From positions 1 through 64,000 of the forward strand of contig CAZCNL010000003.1 in assembly GCA_964500435.1 (NCBI GenBank): 64,000 nt of DNA. Direction: 5' to 3'. Under the pieces are notes generated by a model. That model was not told the DNA's origin. It was given only the letters and a program-made list of their open reading frames with translations, and did no database searches. This stretch comes from GWF2-33-9 sp964500435. GTDB lineage: Bacteria; Bacteroidota; Ignavibacteria; Kapaibacteriales; UBA2268. Below are positions 1 through 9,700 of this stretch, piece by piece; position 1 is the stretch's first letter, and each line of letters opens with the position of its first letter. A program made the position numbers and the translations under genes.

Positions 1-1
1 C

Positions 2-265
2 GATATAAAAGAGCAAAGACAGGAATTAACGAAATATCAACTCTTTCCCAACCCCGCCTATTCTACTACACGAGTCAAGTTGCAACAGGAAGGGCAAGTG
101 GCAATTACGGCAGTGGATTTGATTGGTCGCTCGTTCCCGCTTTGGTCGGGTTATGCAAGCACCGGCACTCTGGAACTTGACGTCAGTAACTTGCCGACGG
201 GTTCCTACACCTTGCTGATTGATTACGGCACAAAACGAGAAGCCGTGAGATTGATGAAAGAGTAA
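2..265 (+). CDS. C-terminal fragment of a T9SS-exported protein
   Basis: The reading frame is open from base 2, so this is the 3' end of a gene that starts outside the window. The visible 87 residues hold a complete type A T9SS sorting domain: an FPNPA motif near the start, a GRSFPLWSGY strand, the pattern NLPTGSYTLLI, and a basic end (GTKREAVRLMKE). Such domains direct a protein across the outer membrane and are normally cleaved there. This domain is about three-quarters identical to the end of the propeller protein at 31891-34347 and, like that end, is noticeably richer in G+C than neighbouring DNA. What the mature protein does cannot be seen from this piece; a related propeller protein is a reasonable guess only. 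Confidence 0.85.
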   Translation, partial: DIKEQRQELTKYQLFPNPAYSTTRVKLQQEGQVAITAVDLIGRSFPLWSGYASTGTLELDVSNLPTGSYTLLIDYGTKREAVRLMKE

Positions 266-271
266 TGATAA

Positions 272-309
272 AAAATCCTTCTGAATATATAATGTTTCAG
301 AAGGATTTT
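272..309. terminator. Bidirectional hairpin terminator
   Basis: A perfect 14-bp stem (AAAATCCTTCTGAA at 272-285 and its complement at 296-309) with a 10-nt loop and A/T-rich flanks lies between two convergent genes. It should work as an intrinsic terminator for both strands. Confidence 0.85.
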
Positions 310-335
310 ACTTTAATATAAAATTGTGATTTAAT

Positions 336-2390
336 TTAATTGACAATTAGTTTTCTTGTGGTTTTAGTTCCATCATCAAATCCGAAAGTAACAATATAAA
401 CACCGTTTTCGAGTTTTGATGTGTCTATAATTAATCCATTTTCGTCATTATTCAAAGTTAGGATATTGCTATAAACTACTTCACCTAAAATATTCGAAAT
501 GAACATCTGTATTGGTTTGCTTTTAATGTTTATATTGATTTGCGTTATGTTATTTGAAGGATTTGGATAAAATTCGCTAATATTTTGATTCATATCTATA
601 TTTTCTTTGACGGAAACAACGGTAAAATAGAAAGAGTAATATCCATCAGGAGCAGTCATAGGTTTGGTAATTGTTTTGCCGTTATTTGAAGTCGCCTGAA
701 TATAATACTCAATTGTTCCATTTATACGTGAGTTTAAAATATTTGCTTGGAAAATTGAATTTTCAGAAGGTAACATATTTGCAGTTTTCCACTCAGTTTC
801 ATCATTATAACGCCAAAAAACTTTAGCATCAGCAATACCACTTTTATTTTTTATTATTGCTTCTATTGAATAGCTTTCATTAGATTCTACGAATTCTTCA
901 ATAGGAGTATGATAAATCCGGATTGGATTGTCTGCTGGTATTTGCTTTGTTATGCAATGAATAGCGCCACCATAACCATCAAATGCCCGAATATCAATTG
1001 GATAAATCTTATAACCCGGATAAGCTTTTGAGATTTGTTGTAGATTAGTTTTTGTACCGGCAGTATCGCCCGTTGTTTCATCGGCAAAAATTGGTTGAAT
1101 TATTGCTTTATTTACAAACAGATGATTGGAGTATGAACGAGTGTAATTTGCGTAATCATTATTATTTTTATACCAAGTTCCATCGTCCTTTTTCGGGAAT
1201 GGGATGTAACTTTTTGAATATTTTTTTCCATTGGAACGGGTAATAGACAAAAGGGTGTCAATATTTTTGCTAACGATTGCATAATCAGTAAAGTTTTTCA
1301 TTTCAGTTGGATATTGCGAGAAGATGAATCTATTTTCGTCCCACATATCAACATATAAATCGACATGACCGGTACCTCCATCATAACGAAGAGCGGGCAA
1401 GACTTTAAGTGAATTTAAATTGAATAAATAATTTAAACTGTCATTAACTTGTGTTGTTTTAAGTGCTTTCTTTTGAATTTCATAAATTTGCCCATCATCG
1501 CCTTGGGACCATTGTCCATAGGTGTCAAGATTGTTAGCATAAACAGCATTAGAGGTGAAAAGATTACCAAGTCCATCTAACAGAATATTACCGCCTTCAT
1601 ACTCAATAGAAGTTGTGTAATAGGGAATATTAATTTTTTGAGCAAGTTTTGAGGGGACAGCATCATCCAATGGTCTGCCACCATAATATTCCAAATCTAA
1701 AAAACCTATATCATCATTATTACCATAATAAAAAGCAACAGGACCACAATCTCTATACCAGAATGAGTTTCCAGGTATTATAAAAAATTTATAATTTGTT
1801 AAAGGCATTCCGATTTTTTGCATATATTCTTTTAATGTTGTTGTATCTTCTGCAGACCAAAGTGTAATCCAAACTTGAGTTTCCAAGTTAATATCGTAAG
1901 CTAATTTAGAAAAAACGGGCGGATAAGGACTTACTTCGAAGGTATCGATTATTGAATAAACTGGACCGAAGCTGTATTCATTTGTAATTGGGTCGTAGTA
2001 AGTTCCAATATTTTCGAAGACTTGGTCTGTAATTTCGCCTGTTGTATCAAAAGTAACATAAGGCCAGGTCATTAAAATTGCTTTTACTTCCTCAAATTCT
2101 CCTGGATAAGTAACTTGATTAGGAAATTCTGGAATAAATTGAAGTGAATTATTGTTACTTTTTGTTTCAGGTTGTGCTTGGATTTTTGGTAAATTTAAAT
2201 TTGATTTAAATTGTGGAATTCGTTGATTTACTTGGAACAATTTTTGTTTAAACTCATCTGGTGTTAATTTCAAAATTTTTTGTTTGATAGCAGTGGTTTT
2301 GTTTGTTAAATTTGTTTGTGTTTGTTCTGCTTTTGATGTTGATATCGCAAGTAATGTCGACATACAAAGAAATAAAAATAATTTGTTCAT
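336..2390 (-). CDS. Secreted peptidylarginine/agmatine deiminase-family protein with T9SS domain
   Basis: This 684-aa protein has a signal peptide (about residues 1-21), a deiminase catalytic domain (about 95-485), an Ig-like segment (about 490-595) and a T9SS sorting domain (about 603-684, starting at FYPNPS). The Porphyromonas-type deiminase family (PAD_porph) uses Asp, His, Asp and Cys. All four are in place: D214 in WYRDCGP, H342 and D344 in GGTGHVD, and C479 in GGAIHCI. The family hydrolyses the guanidino group of arginine side chains or agmatine and releases ammonia. The layout of signal, catalytic, Ig-like and sorting domains matches the secreted Porphyromonas enzyme rather than cytoplasmic agmatine deiminase, but the substrate is not decided by sequence alone. 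The region between signal and catalytic domain (about 22-90) could be a propeptide. Confidence 0.85.
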   Translation of the reverse strand: MNKLFLFLCMSTLLAISTSKAEQTQTNLTNKTTAIKQKILKLTPDEFKQKLFQVNQRIPQFKSNLNLPKIQAQPETKSNNNSLQFIPEFPNQVTYPGEFEEVKAILMTWPYVTFDTTGEITDQVFENIGTYYDPITNEYSFGPVYSIIDTFEVSPYPPVFSKLAYDINLETQVWITLWSAEDTTTLKEYMQKIGMPLTNYKFFIIPGNSFWYRDCGPVAFYYGNNDDIGFLDLEYYGGRPLDDAVPSKLAQKINIPYYTTSIEYEGGNILLDGLGNLFTSNAVYANNLDTYGQWSQGDDGQIYEIQKKALKTTQVNDSLNYLFNLNSLKVLPALRYDGGTGHVDLYVDMWDENRFIFSQYPTEMKNFTDYAIVSKNIDTLLSITRSNGKKYSKSYIPFPKKDDGTWYKNNNDYANYTRSYSNHLFVNKAIIQPIFADETTGDTAGTKTNLQQISKAYPGYKIYPIDIRAFDGYGGAIHCITKQIPADNPIRIYHTPIEEFVESNESYSIEAIIKNKSGIADAKVFWRYNDETEWKTANMLPSENSIFQANILNSRINGTIEYYIQATSNNGKTITKPMTAPDGYYSFYFTVVSVKENIDMNQNISEFYPNPSNNITQININIKSKPIQMFISNILGEVVYSNILTLNNDENGLIIDTSKLENGVYIVTFGFDDGTKTTRKLIVN

Positions 2391-2459
2391 AAAAAACCTT
2401 GTTGTGAAAGAATATTTTAAATAGACGTTAAAAAAAGAAATAAAGTTACATAAGAATTG

Positions 2460-3134
2460 TCATTTTTTGAAAATAGTATGGATTAAACCTGCTTTTTTAT
2501 CTAATTCATTAAACCATTTTACTTGGTATGCAAGCATAAATAATATGACAGTGATAAAAACACCGAGAATCGAACCGAAGTAAACATCCCTAAAAAAATG
2601 TTGTAAAAGGTAAACACGAGAAAGTGCCACAAAAAGAGCTAAAAAGAAGCAAATATGTTTAGCATAAATATTTTTAAAAAAATAGGCAAGGATTAAGAAC
2701 ATTGCAAAGGCAGCAGCAGTATGTCCCGATGGGAAGGACATAAAACGGTGCATATTCACTCCGTCAATTAAATTCAAATGGACATTTGGATTATTTTCGA
2801 AAAATAAAATTGGTCTTGGTAGTGCTGTGAATGTTTTTATAATTCCTACTGTTAGAGTTGTAATTATTAATGAAAGTGATGATAATATAAATAATGAATA
2901 TCGGAAAAGTAATAATATTATCAAAACTGGTATGATACCTAATTCTTGGGCTAAATTTGTTGATAAAATGAAAAATTTATTTAATATAAAATTTTGATGT
3001 TGGTTGAAATAAAAAAGTATTTCATCTTTATTAAAACCAAAAAAAACAATTCCTCCTATAAAAACAAAGAGGAAAAAATTTATAAAAAATACCTTATTTT
3101 CGTTGCATAATTTTTTTAAATTTTCCATATTCAT
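2460..3134 (-). CDS. PAP2-family membrane phosphatase
   Basis: This 224-aa integral membrane protein of the type 2 phosphatidic acid phosphatase superfamily carries the three-part active site: K100 with R107-P108 (KTFTALPRP), the PSGH motif at 135-138, and SR(172-173) with H179 and D183. Such enzymes remove phosphate from lipid phosphates such as undecaprenyl pyrophosphate or phosphatidylglycerophosphate. The specific substrate cannot be told. About six hydrophobic segments are visible. It is the last gene of a four-gene minus-strand operon, 26 bp after the J-domain gene. A second Met at residue 3 is an equally possible start. Confidence 0.9.
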   Translation of the reverse strand: MNMENLKKLCNENKVFFINFFLFVFIGGIVFFGFNKDEILFYFNQHQNFILNKFFILSTNLAQELGIIPVLIILLLFRYSLFILSSLSLIITTLTVGIIKTFTALPRPILFFENNPNVHLNLIDGVNMHRFMSFPSGHTAAAFAMFLILAYFFKNIYAKHICFFLALFVALSRVYLLQHFFRDVYFGSILGVFITVILFMLAYQVKWFNELDKKAGLIHTIFKK

Positions 3135-3160
3135 CGTAAAGAATAAGAAGAAAAATACGC

Positions 3161-3442
3161 TTATTTATTTTTTTCTTTTTTCATTTTTCTGATTTTAAAA
3201 ATTCTACGTGCTTCTTCTTTAATAATATCTTGTTCATATAAAATCAAAGAATAATCCAAACGATTATTTAAATTTCCAAGAACTCGGTAAGCTTCTGTAA
3301 TCAAGTAAAAATACTTTAAAGATTCAGGATTTTTATTAAAATCGGGGTGGAAGTGCTTTACCAATTTGCGATACGCAATTTTAATTTCTTCTGTTGAAGC
3401 AGTTCGTTCCACTCCCAAGATTTTATAATAATCTTTTATCAT
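3161..3442 (-). CDS. Small J-domain (DnaJ-like) protein
   Basis: This 93-aa protein is little more than a J domain. It starts DYYKILGV, has the essential HPD motif at residues 32-34, and continues through helix III and IV (FYLITEAYRVL). A very basic tail (RKMKKEKNK) follows. The HPD motif should stimulate the ATPase of DnaK. The Gly/Phe region, zinc centre and substrate-binding domains of full DnaJ are absent, so it probably recruits Hsp70 to a particular task rather than acting as the general co-chaperone. It lies 8 bp from SemiSWEET and 26 bp from PAP2 in the same operon, which hints at a membrane-related role. Confidence 0.88.
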   Translation of the reverse strand: MIKDYYKILGVERTASTEEIKIAYRKLVKHFHPDFNKNPESLKYFYLITEAYRVLGNLNNRLDYSLILYEQDIIKEEARRIFKIRKMKKEKNK

Positions 3443-3450
3443 CTTTTTAC

Positions 3451-3705
3451 TTATTTATATTTTATTTTTAAAATTAAAATAGTAAACGCTAAGCAAAAAG
3501 ATACAATATTAGCAAGTATTATTGGCATTGCATTAAGTAGGAACCCGTATATAAGCCAAGCTGAAATACCAATTACGAATATAATATACATCCCCAATGA
3601 AATATCTTTTGTTTCTTTGTAACGAATTGTTTTAATCATCTGTGGTAAAAAAGCAAAAGTTGTTAAAGTTGCAGCTATATAACCAATTAATGATACTTTG
3701 TCCAT
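3451..3705 (-). CDS. SemiSWEET-type sugar transporter
   Basis: This 84-aa protein has three hydrophobic segments and a PQ-loop signature (FAFLPQMIKTIR at about 18-29, then KDISLGMY). It matches the bacterial SemiSWEET family in length and pattern. These proteins dimerise to form a small sugar uniporter in the inner membrane. The sugar carried is unknown. The start codon is two bases from the end of the upstream membrane-protein gene, so the two are almost certainly co-transcribed. Confidence 0.88.
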   Translation of the reverse strand: MDKVSLIGYIAATLTTFAFLPQMIKTIRYKETKDISLGMYIIFVIGISAWLIYGFLLNAMPIILANIVSFCLAFTILILKIKYK

Positions 3706-3706
3706 T

Positions 3707-4447
3707 TTAATAGAATTTAATTAAGTAAATTATGAATTTATACGTAAGAAATCCAGAATAAGATAAATTAACAACCAAAAGAAAATAAAGAAATAATTTT
3801 AAAACCAATTTACCTTCAAATAAATTATGAATATTAAATAGAAACAATAAAGTTCCAATGAAAGAAGTGAAAATTAAAAATATATCGAAATAATCCTTGA
3901 ACGCATCCCTGAGTATTACTGAGTTTATTATTTGACGTTTAAATTCGCCCGAGAAAAATATAATGGGTAAATCTGGAACATTTAAAATAAAAGCTTTTTG
4001 TGGAAAATCGCTTTTTGAATTGAAATTAATAACTGCGATTTTACAAGACTCTGTTGTATCGACTGATAAATAAAAAGTACGCTGTTGTTTAGGTTGAATT
4101 TTATATTCAATATTATAATTTATCTTTTGATTTAAATCAATAAGTCGCTGCCAGTGATTATCAAAATATAATTTTTTTAAAAAAATATAAGTTTGTGGTG
4201 TTTTTGTATCATTTATTATGCGAACTGTTTGCCATTGCTTTGGTTTGTTGAAAAATTTGAAAATATCTGTAAAAGTAAAGGTTGAAATAAAACCGAGATA
4301 ATATAGAAAAAAAGGAAGGACAAAAATTACTTTGACAATAGTTAATTTCTTACTTTGTTGAAAAATACTCGATCCAAATATTTTTAACACAATAGTGGTT
4401 AAAAAAAATATCAGTATAAGAATTATATATATGAATATCCAAGCCAA
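3707..4447 (-). CDS. Uncharacterised membrane protein
   Basis: I do not recognise this 246-aa protein. Hydrophobic segments lie at about residues 3-25 and 36-58 and two more near the C terminus (about 187-208 and 218-243). Between them is a soluble stretch of about 120 residues, rich in aromatic and basic residues and predicted mostly beta (for example RIINDTKTPQTYIFLK). It is the first gene of the operon with SemiSWEET, the J-domain protein and PAP2. On the minus strand, TATTTTTG (complement of 4481-4488), 34 bp before the start, resembles a Bacteroidota -7 promoter element. Confidence 0.75.
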   Translation of the reverse strand: MAWIFIYIILILIFFLTTIVLKIFGSSIFQQSKKLTIVKVIFVLPFFLYYLGFISTFTFTDIFKFFNKPKQWQTVRIINDTKTPQTYIFLKKLYFDNHWQRLIDLNQKINYNIEYKIQPKQQRTFYLSVDTTESCKIAVINFNSKSDFPQKAFILNVPDLPIIFFSGEFKRQIINSVILRDAFKDYFDIFLIFTSFIGTLLFLFNIHNLFEGKLVLKLFLYFLLVVNLSYSGFLTYKFIIYLIKFY

Positions 4448-4547
4448 ATTTTATTAATCTTTGTTAAACTTTATTTTTTACAAAAATAGAAAAAATACAT
4501 TTATAAAACTTTTTATGCAGTATAATTTATCTGTGAACTTCAAATTG

Positions 4548-6581
4548 TTATTTTATGCCTGTTATATCTTTGGAACTCTTAATTTTGTTTAAAAAAGCAT
4601 TTAAATGGTTAACTTCATTAACAATTAACTGTAAATCTAAGCCTGCACCTTCTTTTGTTTGTAATTTTTTCAATGAATTAATAGTGATTTTTTGAGAATC
4701 GGCAATTTCCGAAATAGTTTGTGCCATCTTTGTATAATTATTTCCAAAAACTTTGAAAGAGACAATTTGCTGAGATTCACCTTCAGCCCATTTTGCAGTT
4801 TTAAAATTTGCCGGATTTAAACGTTTTAAAAAAGGGCAATTTTCTTTATGTATTTTGATTTCAGATTTCGAGGTAACGTAAGCAGTAATTTGTTCTCCTT
4901 TAACGGGGTTGCAACATTTAGCGAGTGAAACTAAAATATTCGATATTCCTTCAATTTCCACTTTTGGTGTGGAAAATGAAATTTCACTTTTGCTTTTAAC
5001 TTTTTCTTTTTCAATTTGTTTTTTAAAAGCATCAGGATATAATTTTTTTAATTGGAATAAACTACATTTTACAGATTTACTTGAAATTGCAAAATAAAAA
5101 TCATCAACAGAATCGAATCCAATCTCACTAATTCGTTTTTTGAATTTTTGTTCATCCGTAAACCCATAAAGTTTCTTTTTATGCTGTTCTTTTAATTTTT
5201 CCCATGCATTACGTCCTTGTGCTATGAAAATATCTCTTTCGTTTTTCTTAAACCACCGTAAAATTCTATTTCTTGCTCGGTTTGTTTTGACAAATGATAA
5301 CCAGTCCCTTGATGGATTTTCGGTATTTGAAGTAATAATTTCAACGACGTCGCCTGATTTTAGTTCAGTTTTTAATTTAGCAAATTTATTATTTATTTTT
5401 GCACCAGTAATTTTAAAACCTAAGTTAGTATGAATAGCAAAAGCAAAATCGACCGGTGTCGAACCTTCGGGAAGCGATATTATTTCACCTTTTGGCGTCA
5501 AAACATTGATATAATCTCGCTTCATTTCCTGTTTTAAATTGTTAAAAAATTCAAAAGGATTTTCGAAATATTCATCATTTTCCAAAAAATCGTGTAAAGT
5601 TTTCAACCAATTACCCATATTGCCGGTTGTTCCTTGTTTATATGCCCAGTGAGCAGAAGTTCCATATTCTGCTTCTTCGTGCATTTCTTCTGTTCTGATT
5701 TGAATTTCGAACTTATCCCCTTGAGGTGTCATTACTGTTGTTTGAATTGAACGATAACCATTTGATTTTGGGAATGTTATCCAATCCCTAAAACGTCCAT
5801 CAATTGGCACCCATTTACTATGAACAATTCCTAAAGTCAAGTAGCAATCATATTTTTCTTTAGTAATGACACGAAGTGCAAGCAAATCGTAAATATGGTC
5901 TAAATCAACCTTTTGATTAACTAATTTCCTATAAATGCTATATGGACGCTTCACACGATATTGAATTCTTGCTTCAACGTTATGTTCTTTTAATAACTTA
6001 GTTAATTCGTTAAGCATTGAATTTAATTTGCTGTTGTAAAGCGGCAAATTCACATTAATATTTTTTTGTAAATGTTCGAAATCTTTTGGAAAAAGAAACT
6101 TGAAGGAAATATCTTCCATTTCTTGATATATCTTTCTAATACCAAGCATCTGTGCAACAGGAGCATAAAAATAAAGGCATTCTTCAGCTAAATTCCGTAA
6201 ATTAACAGACTGTTCTTTTTCAGCTTTTTTTAATTTCACTAATCTTTCGGCTAATTTTAAAATGATGATTGAGACGTCGTCAGTTAATTCAATAAATGAT
6301 TTTCTAATTGCAGAAATATTCTTTTTGGTTTCAGGAAAAGAAATTTTACCAATTCGTTTTAATAATTCAATTTTTTCAAAAATTGCGGGACCAAAATGTT
6401 CGGAAAATAATTTGGGTGCAATTTCTGTGAGTTTTTCATTAGTTGAGAGAAATGCAATTGCTGCATAATCATCATTCAATTTTAAACCTTTCACTTCATC
6501 ATAGAAATTAGATGCCAATTCCAACAAATCATCGTCAAAATAATTCTTTGTTTTTTCGGTCAAAAAATCTTTCGTATCCAT
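4548..6581 (-). CDS. RelA/SpoT-family (p)ppGpp synthetase with degenerate hydrolase domain
   Basis: This 677-aa protein has the long-RSH order: pseudo-HD domain (about 20-165), synthetase domain (about 200-320), TGS (about 357-420), a helical region, the Cys-rich zinc-finger segment (C556, C557, H578, C582) and a C-terminal ACT domain (about 605-677). The synthetase keeps the conserved basic stretch (RVKRPYSIYRK), D232 (YDLLALRV), the basic RFRD form of the RXKD motif, NGYRS, and E292 in FEIQIRT. The usual His of NGYQSLHT is Gln280. The HD hydrolase is clearly damaged: the HDxxED motif cannot be found, and the later motif KLADRxHN reads KLAERLVK at 109-116. It should therefore make (p)ppGpp but not degrade it, unlike a bifunctional Rel. 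A separate hydrolase is expected elsewhere in the genome. Confidence 0.92.
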   Translation of the reverse strand: MDTKDFLTEKTKNYFDDDLLELASNFYDEVKGLKLNDDYAAIAFLSTNEKLTEIAPKLFSEHFGPAIFEKIELLKRIGKISFPETKKNISAIRKSFIELTDDVSIIILKLAERLVKLKKAEKEQSVNLRNLAEECLYFYAPVAQMLGIRKIYQEMEDISFKFLFPKDFEHLQKNINVNLPLYNSKLNSMLNELTKLLKEHNVEARIQYRVKRPYSIYRKLVNQKVDLDHIYDLLALRVITKEKYDCYLTLGIVHSKWVPIDGRFRDWITFPKSNGYRSIQTTVMTPQGDKFEIQIRTEEMHEEAEYGTSAHWAYKQGTTGNMGNWLKTLHDFLENDEYFENPFEFFNNLKQEMKRDYINVLTPKGEIISLPEGSTPVDFAFAIHTNLGFKITGAKINNKFAKLKTELKSGDVVEIITSNTENPSRDWLSFVKTNRARNRILRWFKKNERDIFIAQGRNAWEKLKEQHKKKLYGFTDEQKFKKRISEIGFDSVDDFYFAISSKSVKCSLFQLKKLYPDAFKKQIEKEKVKSKSEISFSTPKVEIEGISNILVSLAKCCNPVKGEQITAYVTSKSEIKIHKENCPFLKRLNPANFKTAKWAEGESQQIVSFKVFGNNYTKMAQTISEIADSQKITINSLKKLQTKEGAGLDLQLIVNEVNHLNAFLNKIKSSKDITGIK

Positions 6582-6703
6582 ATGCTTTTTTATTGTTAAA
6601 AACGAAAATGTTCAATAAAAAATTGAAAGTTATAAATTAATTCTATGTTTAATTTTTTAAAGTTAAAAGTTAGGAAAAAAACAACTAATTGCAATAATTT
6701 TAT

Positions 6704-6713
6704 TAATTTACAA
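6704..6713 (+). promoter_or_regulatory. Putative -7 promoter element (TAATTTACAA)
   Basis: TAATTTACAA lies 50 bp before the IcmF start and is repeated, as TAATTTRCAA, ahead of several other genes in the window (40421 and 59074). No clear TTG -33 partner at the Bacteroidota spacing was seen. Confidence 0.35.
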
Positions 6714-6763
6714 ATCTTAATTTATTAATTATAAATTTTTTTAAAATAAATCAAAAAAGAAAA

Positions 6764-9700
6764 ATGGAAAGAATAAAAGTTGTTATTGCAGCCGCATTAT
6801 TTGACGGGCATGACGTTTCTATAAATTTATTCCGGCGACTTCTTTTAAAGCGTGGTGCTGAAGTTGTGCATTTAGGACATAATAGGAGCGTTAATGAAGT
6901 AATTCAAACTGCATTACAAGAAGATGCTGACGGTATATTAGTTAGCTCTTACCAAGGTGGACACAATGAATACTTTCGATATTTAGTTGATATGTTAAAG
7001 GAAAATAATGCGTCACATATACGAATATTAGGCGGAGGTGGCGGCGTTATTTTGCCATCCGAAATCGAAGCATTAGAGCAATACGGTGTTGAAAAGCTTT
7101 ATCATGCTTCCGAAGGGCAAAAAATTGGGATAGATGGAATTGCGGATGATATAATGAATAGACTTCGCAAAGCACGTGCAAATAAGCAAGAATTTCATAT
7201 TACTCAAGATACTTTAGAAAATAATCAAAATAATTCATTTTATGAATTAGCAAAAGAACTTACTGTTATTGAAAATTGTGAAGATGATTGCCAAAAATTG
7301 ACACCAATCAGAGAAATAATCAATAAATATGATAAAAAGAATTCTGTTGTAATTGGAGTTACAGGGACAGGCGGAAGTGGTAAAAGCTCGTTGATTGATG
7401 AACTCATCGGACGTATTTTAAATTATACTGAAAATACTAAAATTGCTGTATTAGCGGTTGACCCTACAAAAAGTAAATCAAAAGGTGCTTTACTCGGTGA
7501 TAGAATAAGATATAATCAAATTTATAATGATAGAGTATATTTCAGAAGCTTTGCAACTCGTGGAAGCCAAAACGAATTATCTGTAGCTTTGGAAGATTCA
7601 ATTAATATTTTAAAAACTTTTGGCTTTGATTTTATTTTTGTCGAAACAAGTGGAATTGGACAAGGTGACAGCAGGATTACTAAACTTAGTGATTTATCAC
7701 TCTATGTTATGACATCGGAATTTGGAGCTCCTTCTCAATTGGAAAAAATTGATATGCTCGATTATGCGGACTTTATAGCTATTAATAAAGCAGAAAAAGT
7801 GGGTGCCGAAGATGCATACCGTGAAGTTATGATACATTATATACGAAACCGTAATGCTAATGTCCCGCATAATGTTCCACTCGAAGAAGCAGAATTACCA
7901 GTTTATGCAATAAGTTCTAATCATTTTAATAATTCTGGAGTCAACCGTCTTTTTAAAGATATAATTAAAAGAATTAGAGAAAAAGGCAAAAACTTGTCCA
8001 CAAAAGACGATTTAATTGAATTGTTGCCAACCAAATATAAAAAAGAAACGAGTTTGATTCAAAATAAAAGAATTAATTATCTTGCAGAAATCTCTGATAC
8101 AATAAGACACTATCATTCAAAAGCAGAAGTTCAAGCACAAATTGCTTCAGATTTACAAGCAATAAAAGAAACAATTAAACAAATCGAAGATGTAGACGCA
8201 ATCAAAATTTTGGAGCGTGCATTTAAAGAAAAATGGGATAAACTTAATCCTGAAGTTGCGAATTATCTTGCTGAATGGGAAGAAAAACGAAAATACTTTA
8301 ACCAAGAAGCATGCGACTATGAAATTCAAGGAAAGAAAGTACACATTGAAATGAGCCGTAAGAGCTTAGCAGGATTGAAAATTCCAAAAATTGCATTTCC
8401 TCGTTATTCATCATGGGGCGATATAGTTAGGTATTATTATAAAGAAAATTTCCCGGGAGAATTTCCTTATACTAGTGGTGTATTCCCATTGAAAAGAGTT
8501 ACAGAAGACCCAAAGAGACAATTTGCGGGCGAAGGAGGACCAGAACGAACAAATAAGCGTTTCAAATATTTAACAAAGGGAGAAGCATCCAAACGTCTTT
8601 CAGTTGCATTCGATGGCATCACACTTTACGCAGAAGACCCCGACATTAGACCTGATATTTACGGCAAAATTGGCGAAAGCGGAGTTTCAATATGCACCAA
8701 AGATGATATGGACATTATGCTTGATGGATTTGATTTGACTGACCCAATGACAAGTGTCTCAATGACAATTAATGCTCCAGCTCCGATTATGGTTGCTTTT
8801 TATTTTATTACTGCTTACCAAAGAGAATTGAAGAAAAGAGAAGAGGCGGGAATAAATTTAAGTGATAAAGAAAAAGAGCAACTCAAGATTGAAACATTCC
8901 AAAAATTGCGTGGAACAGTTCAAGCAGATATGTTAAAAGAAGACCAAGCGCAAAATACAATAATTTTCTCAATAGATTTTGCAATGAAATTAATTGGCGA
9001 TTTGCAGGAATATTTATCAAAAAATAAAATTAAGAATTATTATTCAATAAGCATTAGCGGTTATCACATTGCTGAAGCAGGAGCAAATCCAATAACACAA
9101 CTTGCTTTTACTCTTGCAAATGGTTTTACATATGTCGAATATTTCTTAAATCGTGGAATTCATATAGATGATTTTGCTCCAAATTTATCATTTTTCTTTT
9201 CAAATGGAATGGACCCCGAATATTCAGTTATTGGGAGAGTAGCCCGCCGTATTTGGGCGGTTGCAATGAAAGAAAGATATGGTGCAAATGAAAGAAGTCA
9301 AAAATTAAAGTATCATATTCAAACATCAGGTCGTTCATTACACGCTCAAGAAATAGAATTTAATGATATTCGAACAACATTACAAGCATTAATTGCAATG
9401 TATGATAATTGTAATTCACTGCACACAAATTCTTATGATGAAGCAATCACTACACCAACCGAAGAATCTGTCCGAAGAGCAATGGCAATTCAATTGATTT
9501 TATCAAAAGAATTCGGAATGTTATATAATGAAAATCCAAATCAAGGCTCATTTATAATCGAAGAATTGACAGATTTAGTTGAACAAGCTGTTTTAAATGA
9601 ATTTGAAAATATATCTCGACGAGGCGGTGTACTTGGGGCTATGGAAACACAATACCAGCGTTCAAAGATTCAAGAAGAATCTTTGTATTATGAATATGTA

